Assembly (NCBI GenBank): GCA_031261245.1
Contig: JAISKU010000082.1
Coordinates: 1-7,180, forward strand
Length of the DNA: 7,180 nt
Direction of reading: 5' to 3'
Source: Oscillospiraceae bacterium
GTDB taxonomy: Bacteria > Bacillota > Clostridia > Oscillospirales > Oscillospiraceae
Part shown: in pieces, positions 1-5,821 of the stretch
How positions within the stretch are numbered: position 1 is the stretch's first letter
How the letters are laid out: the number at the start of each line of letters is the position of its first letter
Translations under genes and position numbers: made by a program
Notes under the pieces: model-generated
What the model was told of the DNA's origin: nothing
Database searches by the model: none
The model's input: the letters and a program-made list of their open reading frames with translations, nothing else

Positions 1-2
1 TC

Positions 3-2684
3 GCCCCGGGCGGCAGCGATACAGCCGACGGCACGCAGTCCGCGCCGCTTGCGACGCTTGCCGCCGCGCGCGACAAAATCCGCGCGCTCAAGCTCAAATC
101 CGGGCTTCCCGACGGCGGAATCGCCGTCTATATTCGCGGCGGGACGTATGACGTCGCCGGCACGACGTACTTCACGGCGGAGGACTCAGGCACGGCGGCC
201 GCGCCGATAGTCTACGCCGCGTATCCCGGCGAGACCCCGCTGTTCACCGGCGGAAAATACCTCGCGGGCAGCGCGTTCGCGCCGATCTCCGACGCCGCGA
301 TGCTCTCGCGGCTGGCTTCCGACGCGCGTGAAAACGTCGTCGCTCTCGACCTCTTCGCGAACGGCTTCACATTTGATGACCTCGACTACTCAAAGCCGTT
401 CTGGGAGGCCGGGCAGCTGCGCGAGTACGTCCCGGAGGACAGCGATATATACGACGCCCACGACAACGCGTGGCTAACGCGGCGAATGCAGGTGTTCCTC
501 GACGACGACGCGCTCGACCTCGCGCGCTACCCGAACAGAGTCCCCGGCATCTTCGCGGAAAACCCGTACCTGTCGTATCTGCGCATCCCCGACGTTATCG
601 CGTCCGGCTTCGACCCGACGACGGAGCGGTTGACGGGCGAAAACTCAAAATTCACGACGCGAGAGCGGCGCGTCAAGAGCTGGGCGAGCCTCGAGGACGT
701 CATAATCACCGGCATGACGGGCTGGGAGTTCTTCTCGGACAAGGTGCTCGCCAAAACAATCGACGCGGCGGCCATGACGATTGAGCTGCGCGGAGCCGCG
801 ATGTCCGGCGTCACAAAGGGCTCCCGCTACGCGTTTGAAAACGTGTTTGAGGAGCTTGACGCGCCGGGCGAGTATTTCATCAGCCGCGAGGGCGTGCTGT
901 ACCTGTATCCGGCGAAAAACCTCGACGGCGCAACGGTAAAGGTGTCGAAGCTCGACGAAAACTTCATCATAGATGCCGAAAACCTGTCGCACGTCACGTT
1001 CTCGGGGTTGACGCTTGAGCTGACAAAGGGCTCCGTCATGTACATACGCGGCGGGCGCGGCGTCACCGTGGAGAACTGCGTTATCAAGAATATCGGCACG
1101 AACGGGATTCGCCTCGGCGAGTACGCCTCGGCGACGCGCGACCTCGCGGGCGAGTACGGACAGGACGGCGGCTACGACGAGGAGACGCTGACCGAGGCCG
1201 CGCGCAACGGCTTCGACCACAAAATCCTGAGCTCCACCTTTCTGAACATCGGCTACAACGCCGCGAAAATCGCCTCCGGCAGCGCGCTCTCCCGCGAGAG
1301 CGGCGGAGCGCTCTTCGAGGGCAATTCCGTCATTCACACCGGGCTCCTCGGCTCCACCTACAACTCCGGCGTGAACATCGAGGGCTGCGGCATTACGGTC
1401 AAAAACAACCTGTTCGCCTTTTGCCTCGGGCAGGCCATTCAGGGAAACGTCGTGGACACGAGCATTATCTACAACGAGTTTGTGGATTCCCCCTGCGACA
1501 TGGGCGAGGACACGGGCACAATCTACCTCAACTACGTCGGCCTCAACGACGGCGTGCAGGTGCGCTACAACTACTTCCACGACGTGACGGGTATCGACCA
1601 CCCCGGCGTCGGCTTCGACTTCGCGCGGCGCGGCGGCGGCGCGTACTACGATACGGAGATGCCGTTTCAGGACTTCTCCTACAACGTCCTGTACAACGTC
1701 CCGAGCGCGCCGCAGCCTATAAACCCGACCGGCCCGTGGACGAACGTCGGCAACATCTACATCGACGTACCGCAGGTATTCGAGTACCCGCCGGAGTCCC
1801 TGCGTGACGCCGAGGGCACGGACTGGGGCTCGCCGCAGTGGGCGCTCGAAAACGTGGAGGTGCTGAATCGCTTCAATAACAACCGGTTTTGGAGTGAAAA
1901 ATACCCGGAACTTACAGAGTATTTCGGTTATATAGAGAAAAAGTCAGATATAAACGCGCTTATGTCGGACATACGCGACAACATCGTAGTGAACATCAAC
2001 GCTCCGCGCAGCGGGCGCTCCTACTGGTACGCGGGCGACTGGGTCAGCGACTGGGCGGGCCGCTCTTATCCGCCGCTCGCCGACGCGCCCGTCGATGAAA
2101 AGTACGGAAAAATCGAAAACAATCTCCTCTTCGATACCGACCCCGGCTTCGCGGACTACGCCGCAAAAGATTTCCAGTTGTCAAAGGACACGGCGAAAAA
2201 GCTCGGCGTGGAGTGGCTCGACATGGGCAAGATCGGCGTACCCGGCGCGCCGAAATTCACGCGACTGTCCGACGCGTATGCCGACAAGGACACGCTCTCC
2301 GGCGTGAAATTCGACGCGCATTTTGAGATCGGCTTCCCCGACACCGACGTTGAGCGGCACGAGACCGGCTACTTCAAGCAGGTCAGCCTGTGGCGCGAGG
2401 TCGCGCCCGGCGCGTGGGAGTGGGTGAACGAGAGCGGCCTGAACACCGAGAGCTCGGCCGGTATCTTCGTGCGCCCCGGCGCGAACTACGCGGTGTTCTT
2501 CCACGGCGACAGCACACACCCGCCGCAATTCGCGGGCGTCGTCGCCGAAAACCCTGACGGCGCGGTAATCGTCGGCGCGCAGCGGAATATCCCGGCCGAG
2601 GCGTTCACGCCGCCGCCCGAGGGCGTCACGAAATTCCGGGTCACATCGTCGTGCCGGATTGACTTCAAATTGGATAAATTTTAA
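3..2684 (+). CDS. Right-handed parallel beta-helix repeat protein (5' partial), probably secreted and carbohydrate-related
   Basis: 893 residues are visible and the N-terminus lies outside the window. The frame stays open from position 3, so the ATG at 300 is internal. Upstream of it are family hallmarks: a GSDTADGTQSAPLATLAAAR motif (visible residues 4-23), GGTYDV (46-51) and PIVYAAYPGE (68-77), typical of the N-terminal cap of large beta-helix proteins. Beta-helix rungs run from about residue 325 to 590, with repeated V-x-N-x-x-F/I turns such as VTVENCVIKN, ITVKNNLFAF and VQVRYNYFHD. Acidic candidates for an active site are the D/E cluster at 499-503 (DMGED), the NYFHD segment (523-527) and D550 in GAYYD. 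After the helix come a W-x-x-KYPEL segment (630-637), a family-like end DFQLSKDTAKKLG, and about 145 residues of unassigned C-terminal domain. Such proteins are usually exported polysaccharide hydrolases, lyases or binders. The signal peptide and exact enzyme class cannot be seen. The fold call is firm; the substrate is unknown. Confidence 0.88.
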   Translation, partial: APGGSDTADGTQSAPLATLAAARDKIRALKLKSGLPDGGIAVYIRGGTYDVAGTTYFTAEDSGTAAAPIVYAAYPGETPLFTGGKYLAGSAFAPISDAAMLSRLASDARENVVALDLFANGFTFDDLDYSKPFWEAGQLREYVPEDSDIYDAHDNAWLTRRMQVFLDDDALDLARYPNRVPGIFAENPYLSYLRIPDVIASGFDPTTERLTGENSKFTTRERRVKSWASLEDVIITGMTGWEFFSDKVLAKTIDAAAMTIELRGAAMSGVTKGSRYAFENVFEELDAPGEYFISREGVLYLYPAKNLDGATVKVSKLDENFIIDAENLSHVTFSGLTLELTKGSVMYIRGGRGVTVENCVIKNIGTNGIRLGEYASATRDLAGEYGQDGGYDEETLTEAARNGFDHKILSSTFLNIGYNAAKIASGSALSRESGGALFEGNSVIHTGLLGSTYNSGVNIEGCGITVKNNLFAFCLGQAIQGNVVDTSIIYNEFVDSPCDMGEDTGTIYLNYVGLNDGVQVRYNYFHDVTGIDHPGVGFDFARRGGGAYYDTEMPFQDFSYNVLYNVPSAPQPINPTGPWTNVGNIYIDVPQVFEYPPESLRDAEGTDWGSPQWALENVEVLNRFNNNRFWSEKYPELTEYFGYIEKKSDINALMSDIRDNIVVNINAPRSGRSYWYAGDWVSDWAGRSYPPLADAPVDEKYGKIENNLLFDTDPGFADYAAKDFQLSKDTAKKLGVEWLDMGKIGVPGAPKFTRLSDAYADKDTLSGVKFDAHFEIGFPDTDVERHETGYFKQVSLWREVAPGAWEWVNESGLNTESSAGIFVRPGANYAVFFHGDSTHPPQFAGVVAENPDGAVIVGAQRNIPAEAFTPPPEGVTKFRVTSSCRIDFKLDKF

Positions 2685-2686
2685 CA

Positions 2687-2720
2687 AAAAGGCGAACCAT
2701 CCTACGATGGTTCGCCTTTT
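2687..2720. terminator. Bidirectional intrinsic terminator between the beta-helix gene and the VOC gene
   Basis: A 15-bp perfect stem (2687-2701 paired with 2706-2720) closes on the 4-nt loop ctac. The stem core is GGCGAACCATC, flanked by an A-run on the left and a T-run on the right, so both strands read as a hairpin followed by U residues. It begins 2 nt after the TAA of the beta-helix gene and lies 12 nt beyond the stop of the minus-strand VOC gene. It can therefore end both convergent transcripts. Confidence 0.93.
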
Positions 2721-2732
2721 GCGCCGGATCGC

Positions 2733-3092
2733 CTACCTGCTCTCCACAAACTGCACCCTCACGCCGTTCGGATCGCTTATGAAGAAGAACGCTACGTGCG
2801 GATTCGGCGAGATGACGTCGCCGATATCCGCGACGCCCTTTGCCCGCAGCCGCTCCGCAAGCGCCTCGACGGAATCAGTCGCGAACCCGATCGAGATGTC
2901 CTGCCCGACGGCGACGTCGGGCTTTCCGCTGTCAATCAGCTCAACCTGCGTCTCGCCGTCGCCGAGAAACGCGATTTCCGTGCCGGGCCCCGCGGCGTAG
3001 CGCCGCACAACCGGCAGCCCTACGATGTCGCGGTAAAACCCGACGGACTCCTCCAGATTTTTCACCGAAATCGTGACATGCATAAATTTCAT
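2733..3092 (-). CDS. VOC (glyoxalase/bleomycin-resistance fold) family protein
   Basis: A 119-residue protein, the normal length for a one-chain, two-module VOC protein. It shows the beta-alpha-beta-beta-beta pattern twice: MKFMHVTISVKNLEESVGFY (1-20) through TQVELID (48-54), then DISIGFATDSVEALAERLRA (65-84) through the closing strand VRVQFVE (111-117) after the typical PHVAFFFISDPNG (98-110). The first-module metal-ligand positions His5 and Glu51 are present. The second-module ligands look altered: Asp65 or Ser67 stands where His is usual, and Gln114 or Glu117 occupies the last position. The family includes lactoylglutathione lyases, extradiol dioxygenases and drug-binding proteins, so the substrate cannot be named. 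The start chosen is the ATG at 3092, preceded by GGAAAGG 10 nt upstream. A TTG at 3113 in the same frame would add 7 residues, but its ribosome site would lie at or before the predicted transcription start. It is a single gene with its own promoter, divergent from the VanZ-like gene. Confidence 0.88.
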   Translation of the reverse strand: MKFMHVTISVKNLEESVGFYRDIVGLPVVRRYAAGPGTEIAFLGDGETQVELIDSGKPDVAVGQDISIGFATDSVEALAERLRAKGVADIGDVISPNPHVAFFFISDPNGVRVQFVESR

Positions 3093-3102
3093 GACAATCC
3101 AA

Positions 3103-3109
3103 CCTTTCC
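3103..3109 (-). promoter_or_regulatory. Ribosome binding site deciding the VOC start
   Basis: On the minus strand GGAAAGG lies 10 nt before the ATG at 3092. It is the only Shine-Dalgarno-like sequence well inside the predicted transcript, because the competing GGGGGAG ahead of the TTG at 3113 directly abuts the -10 element. Confidence 0.6.
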
Positions 3110-3127
3110 GCAATAAACTTCTCCCCC

Positions 3128-3156
3128 ATTATACCCGCCACCGCCGCGTCTTTCAA
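3128..3156 (-). promoter_or_regulatory. Sigma-70/sigma-A promoter for the VOC gene
   Basis: Read on the minus strand there is a -35 TTGAAA (3156-3151, 5 of 6 consensus), a 17-nt spacer and a perfect -10 TATAAT (3133-3128). The predicted transcription start is about 3121, which leaves a leader of about 30 nt before the ATG at 3092. Confidence 0.85.
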
Positions 3157-3177
3157 GCAAACCCGCCCTTAAAATTT

Positions 3178-3202
3178 CCCGCGTCCACTTGACAGGCGCG
3201 GG
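3178..3202. repeat. Inverted repeat overlapping the VanZ-like promoter -35 (possible operator)
   Basis: CCCGCG (3178-3183) and CGCGGG (3197-3202) are perfect 6-bp arms separated by 13 nt, with the TTGACA -35 inside the gap. The position would suit a repressor site or a factor serving both divergent promoters. In GC-rich DNA a 6-bp repeat can arise by chance, and no regulator gene is adjacent. Confidence 0.3.
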
Positions 3203-3217
3203 TATTCAGTGCAAAAT
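3189..3217 (+). promoter_or_regulatory. Sigma-70/sigma-A promoter for the VanZ-like gene
   Basis: A perfect -35 TTGACA (3189-3194), a 17-nt spacer and a -10 CAAAAT (3212-3217, 4 of 6 consensus). The predicted start is near 3224, about 30 nt ahead of the gene. Its -35 is 32 bp from the -35 of the divergent VOC promoter. It sits in the middle of a 6-bp inverted repeat (CCCGCG at 3178-3183, CGCGGG at 3197-3202). Confidence 0.75.
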
Positions 3218-3255
3218 GTCAGCATACATAACGCCCGGAGAAAGCGAGGAGCCGC

Positions 3256-3789
3256 ATGCGCATCACAACCGCAATCCCGCTCGGCGCCGCCGCCCTTATC
3301 GCGGCGCTCCTGTCGGCGATTATACATCGCAAAAGCGGCCGCGCCTACGCGCTCCGCGTGTTTTTCGCGCGCTTTCTCGGCCTGTGGTACGCGCTCGTCG
3401 CGCTCGTTGTGCTCTTCAAGCTTGAGACGATCGGCCTCTCCCTCAAATGGCCGTCGTCACTGTTTACGGGTAATTATGTGCCGCTGAAAACCATAACGCA
3501 GTATCTCCGACAGCGAAACCTCGTCCAACTCGGCGGGAACCTCGCCGTAATGTTCCCGCTGCCGATACTGCTGTACCTCAATTTTCCTCAGGCGGGATAC
3601 AAAAATTGCCTGTGGCTCTCCCTGCTCGTGACCGCGCTGGTGGAGCCTCTCCAGCTTTTCATCAACCTCGCGCTCAACATCCGCACCAATATCGTGGACA
3701 TCGACGATTTTCTGCTGAACGCGGCGGGGTGCCTGTTGGGACTTCTGGCGCTGCGGCTGTTCCTGTCGCTGCGGAGACCATCACCATAA
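3256..3789 (+). CDS. VanZ-like family integral membrane protein
   Basis: 177 residues with about five hydrophobic helices (roughly 5-23, 36-55, 94-109, 117-134 and 153-171). Diagnostic VanZ-like signatures are present in order: NYVPLKTI (73-80), GGNLAVMFPLPILL (93-106), a VEPLQ segment with Glu130 and Gln133 in the fourth helix, Arg143, and VDIDDFLLNAAGCLLG (147-162). The usual FxPLG turn reads FPLP here. The start is the first possible one: an in-frame TAA lies at 3229-3231, and GAGGAG (3246-3251) precedes the ATG with a rather short 4-nt gap. VanZ was first named for low-level teicoplanin resistance in enterococci, but most relatives lie outside resistance clusters and their role is unknown, probably at the cell envelope. 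No other van gene is present, so a resistance role is not supported. It has its own promoter and converges on the kinase gene. Confidence 0.9.
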   Translation: MRITTAIPLGAAALIAALLSAIIHRKSGRAYALRVFFARFLGLWYALVALVVLFKLETIGLSLKWPSSLFTGNYVPLKTITQYLRQRNLVQLGGNLAVMFPLPILLYLNFPQAGYKNCLWLSLLVTALVEPLQLFINLALNIRTNIVDIDDFLLNAAGCLLGLLALRLFLSLRRPSP

Positions 3790-3870
3790 TAACCACACCC
3801 CGCTCAACACCACTCAATTCTTGATAAAAACAAAATAGCCGCGCTCTTCCGCAACCCCTCATCGCTTCTT
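3790..3870. other. Convergent intergenic gap without a strong terminator
   Basis: These 81 nt separate the stop codons of the VanZ-like gene (+) and the kinase (-). No long hairpin is visible. On the minus strand a weak GC-rich segment (about 3840-3855) is followed by a T-rich run (about 3825-3838), which could be a poor terminator for the kinase. On the plus strand nothing resembles an intrinsic terminator, so read-through or factor-dependent termination is possible. Confidence 0.5.
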
Positions 3871-5631
3871 CTACCCCCGCAGGCTGTCCCGCAGCACCAC
3901 CAGCAAATTTCCGTAGTCCACCGGCTTGCCGATGTGCGCGTTCATGCCCGACGCGATGCACTTGTCGATGTCCTCCTGGAACACGTTCGCGGTCATCGCG
4001 ACGATGGGAATCCGCTGCGCGTAAGGCTCCGGCAGCGCCCTTATGCTCTGCGTCGCCTCATAGCCGTCCATCTCCGGCATCATGCAGTCCAAGAGAATCA
4101 TGTCATAGCTGTGCGGCGCGGCCTTGAATTTCGCGAGTGCCTCCGCCCCGTTGACGGCGCAGTCTATCTCGATTCCCACGGGCTCCAGCAGCACAATCAC
4201 GATCTCGCGGTTGATCTCGTTGTCCTCCGCGAGCAGTATGCGCTTGCCCGACAGCAACGCCGCGGCCGCCGCCTCGGCGTCCTCGGGGGACTCGGGCTCC
4301 GTAGCGCCGTCCGTCTGCGCGCCCGTCCCCGGCTTCGCCTTAAACGTGAAGAAGAAGCGGGAGCCCTCGCCCGGCGTTGACTTCACCCATATCCTGCCGC
4401 CGAGCAGGTCGATTATGTTCTTTGAGATGGCCAGACCGAGCCCCGTGCCGCCGTATTTGCGCGAGGTGCCGCTCTCCGCCTGCTCAAAGGAGCCGAACAG
4501 CCGCCCCACCTGATCCTCGCTGAGTCCTATGCCGGTGTCGGAGACGACGACCTGTATCTCGCAGACGCCGTCCTCCTCGCCGAGCAGCTCGGCGACGATC
4601 GTGATCCTCCCCTCGCTGTCCGTGAACTTCACGGCGTTTGACAGCAGGTTGAGGATGACCTGCGTAAGCCGCTGGTCGTCGCTTATAAGCGTCGCCGGTA
4701 TGTTCTTGTCGATATCTATGGTGAAGTTCTGCCGCTTCTCGTCCACGCGCGGCGTAATAATGGTCTTTACCTTTTGCAGCGTCCGGGCGAAGTTGAACTC
4801 AATGCAGGAGAGCTCAAGCTTCCCCGCCTCTATCTTCGACATGTCCAGAATGTCGTTGATAACGCCGAGCAAATGCTCCGACGCCTCCTCGATTCTCTCC
4901 AGCGCGTAGTCCTTTTTTGCGGCGTCGTCCGTGGACTTCGCTATCGCCGTCATGCCGATTATGGCGTTCATCGGCGTGCGCATCTCGTGGCTCATCGTCG
5001 AGAGAAAATTGCTCTTCGTGAGGCTTGCCGTCTCCGCCTTCTTCCGCTCCGTGTCGTAAATGCTTATCAAATATTTTACAGAGAGCCCGATGAAAAATCC
5101 GCTCGCGAAAATTGCCGTTATCTGCTCCGACACGCGCTGCGCCCACGTGATGTCCTGATACACCAGATCCGGCCGCACCGCACTCAGCCAGTAGCAGACG
5201 ATTATCGCGATTATGTGCAGCCCGAGGTAAAACGCCAGCACCGCCCCGCGCGCGAAAAACACGACGACGAATATGCTGCACACAAACCAGACCGAGAGCG
5301 CGCTGTTCACGCCGCCGGTCATAAAGAACGTCAGCGGAAATATCACATCGCCCAGCGCGATGAGTGTAATCGAGGTCGCGAGCTGATGCGCGTCGAAGTA
5401 GTTCGCGATGAAAAACAGCGCGATGATGGAGATGATGTAGGATATCATCACCCCGATGACGATGGGCGGCATACCCTCAAACACGCGCGACGTGAGGGAG
5501 ACTATACCGGCAAAAAACCCGACGACGCATATCATGTTCAGTATGCGCGCGTCGCGGGACAGATCCTCGGAAAATAAATAGTGGTTAATAAGACGCTTGA
5601 TTTTGTCCCGAATCATATCTTTCGCCCCCAT
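3871..5631 (-). CDS. Membrane-bound hybrid sensor histidine kinase with C-terminal receiver domain
   Basis: A 586-residue signalling kinase that autophosphorylates on His and passes the phosphate to its own receiver Asp. Residues 1-30 are cytoplasmic and basic. About six transmembrane helices (roughly 31-50, 56-77, 84-104, 110-127, 130-150 and 170-190) form a sensor region that I cannot assign to a named domain. A short linker leads to the HisKA domain with the H-box FLSTMSHEMRTP (209-220, His215). The ATPase domain has the N-box LSNAVKF (Asn332), G1 DTGIGL (365-370), F-box FGSFEQ (379-384) and G2 GGTGLGLAI (394-402). An Ala/Glu-rich linker (about 435-460) precedes the receiver: acidic pair Glu469/Asp470, phospho-acceptor Asp515 in LLDCMMPEMDG, Thr547 and Lys569. 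All catalytic residues are intact. No Hpt domain and no partner regulator are visible. The start has only a weak site (AAGGG, 11 nt away); Met6 at 5616, preceded by a G-run, is an alternative. It has its own promoter and is insulated from the upstream gene by a terminator. Confidence 0.94.
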   Translation of the reverse strand: MGAKDMIRDKIKRLINHYLFSEDLSRDARILNMICVVGFFAGIVSLTSRVFEGMPPIVIGVMISYIISIIALFFIANYFDAHQLATSITLIALGDVIFPLTFFMTGGVNSALSVWFVCSIFVVVFFARGAVLAFYLGLHIIAIIVCYWLSAVRPDLVYQDITWAQRVSEQITAIFASGFFIGLSVKYLISIYDTERKKAETASLTKSNFLSTMSHEMRTPMNAIIGMTAIAKSTDDAAKKDYALERIEEASEHLLGVINDILDMSKIEAGKLELSCIEFNFARTLQKVKTIITPRVDEKRQNFTIDIDKNIPATLISDDQRLTQVILNLLSNAVKFTDSEGRITIVAELLGEEDGVCEIQVVVSDTGIGLSEDQVGRLFGSFEQAESGTSRKYGGTGLGLAISKNIIDLLGGRIWVKSTPGEGSRFFFTFKAKPGTGAQTDGATEPESPEDAEAAAAALLSGKRILLAEDNEINREIVIVLLEPVGIEIDCAVNGAEALAKFKAAPHSYDMILLDCMMPEMDGYEATQSIRALPEPYAQRIPIVAMTANVFQEDIDKCIASGMNAHIGKPVDYGNLLVVLRDSLRG

Positions 5632-5645
5632 CGCAATTTTCGCCC

Positions 5646-5687
5646 TTATGAAAAGCGCGGCCGCGCCGGCGCCGCAATAAAACCCAT
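5646..5687 (-). CDS. Possible 13-codon upstream ORF in the kinase leader
   Basis: An ATG at 5687 opens a short frame reading MGFIAAPARPRFS and ending in TAA at 5648-5646. The TAA overlaps the AAGGG ribosome-site candidate of the kinase (5647-5643). It is not in frame with the kinase. Its ATG lies in the loop of a predicted hairpin, about 14 nt from the predicted transcript 5' end, and no Shine-Dalgarno sequence precedes it. Translation would therefore have to be near-leaderless. It may be chance; the placement against the kinase start is the only reason to list it. Confidence 0.2.
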   Translation of the reverse strand: MGFIAAPARPRFS

Positions 5688-5699
5688 AGGTTTAGATTG
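5675..5699 (-). promoter_or_regulatory. 5' leader hairpin of the kinase mRNA
   Basis: In the minus-strand RNA, CAAU (5699-5696) pairs with AUUG (5678-5675), and AAACC (5693-5689 on the plus strand as GGTTT) pairs with GGUUU (5684-5680), leaving a 4-nt loop UAUG. The hairpin starts within 1-3 nt of the predicted transcription start. It is followed by a self-complementary GC block (about 5655-5675), in which a further 5-bp GCGGC/GCCGC stem can form. It could stabilise the transcript or tune translation. No known riboswitch consensus was recognised. Confidence 0.4.
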
Positions 5700-5707
5700 T
5701 CCGTTGC

Positions 5708-5736
5708 ATTATACATCACTTTTTCCGCGTTTACAA
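5708..5736 (-). promoter_or_regulatory. Sigma-70/sigma-A promoter for the hybrid histidine kinase
   Basis: On the minus strand there is a -35 TTGTAA (5736-5731, 4 of 6 consensus), a 17-nt spacer and a perfect -10 TATAAT (5713-5708). Transcription should start near 5701, giving a leader of about 70 nt before the kinase ATG at 5631. It lies just downstream of the terminator of the solute-binding protein gene, so the kinase is a separate transcription unit. Confidence 0.8.
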
Positions 5737-5776
5737 GTCATCGCGCCGCTTATTTCCGACATATTATCGCGTCCGC

Positions 5777-5816
5777 AAAAAAAGCCCCTCCGGGTGAAAT
5801 CACCCGGAGGGGCTTT
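5777..5816 (-). terminator. Intrinsic terminator of the solute-binding protein gene
   Basis: A perfect 16-bp GC-rich stem (5781-5796 with 5801-5816) and a 4-nt loop. On the minus strand it is followed by seven U residues (complement of the A-run 5777-5783, partly within the stem). It begins 5 nt beyond the TAG... TTA-side stop of the gene ending at 5822. The plus strand lacks an equally long T-run, so it acts mainly in the minus direction. Confidence 0.95.
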
Positions 5817-5821
5817 CGCGT

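Noticed and set aside
300..302. ATG at 300 as the start of the beta-helix protein
   Set aside because: The frame is open to the left edge, and the upstream translation contains strong family motifs (GSD...ATLAAAR, GGTYDV, YAAYPGE), so this Met is internal.
645..1601. Long minus-strand open frame (318 codons) opposite the beta-helix gene
   Set aside because: It has low-complexity Val/Ala/Arg-rich composition with no recognisable domain. It lies wholly antisense to a well-supported gene, where GC-rich codons suppress stops.
3093..3113. TTG start at 3113 for the VOC protein
   Set aside because: Its GGGGGAG ribosome site directly abuts the TATAAT -10 and would lie at or before the transcription start. 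Family members usually begin at the MKF-type Met, which here has GGAAAGG upstream.
3256..3789. Glycopeptide-resistance gene vanZ
   Set aside because: Only family-level similarity is visible. No vanA/B, vanH, vanX, vanR or vanS gene is nearby, and VanZ-like proteins are widespread outside resistance clusters.
4774..5577. Plus-strand open frame (267 codons) opposite the histidine kinase
   Set aside because: The Arg/His/Asp-rich product has no motif and is fully antisense to a kinase with every catalytic box intact; it is a codon-bias shadow.
5632..5700. Cyclic-di-GMP or other known riboswitch ahead of the kinase
   Set aside because: The leader is only about 70 nt, and no conserved riboswitch core was recognised; only simple hairpins can be drawn.
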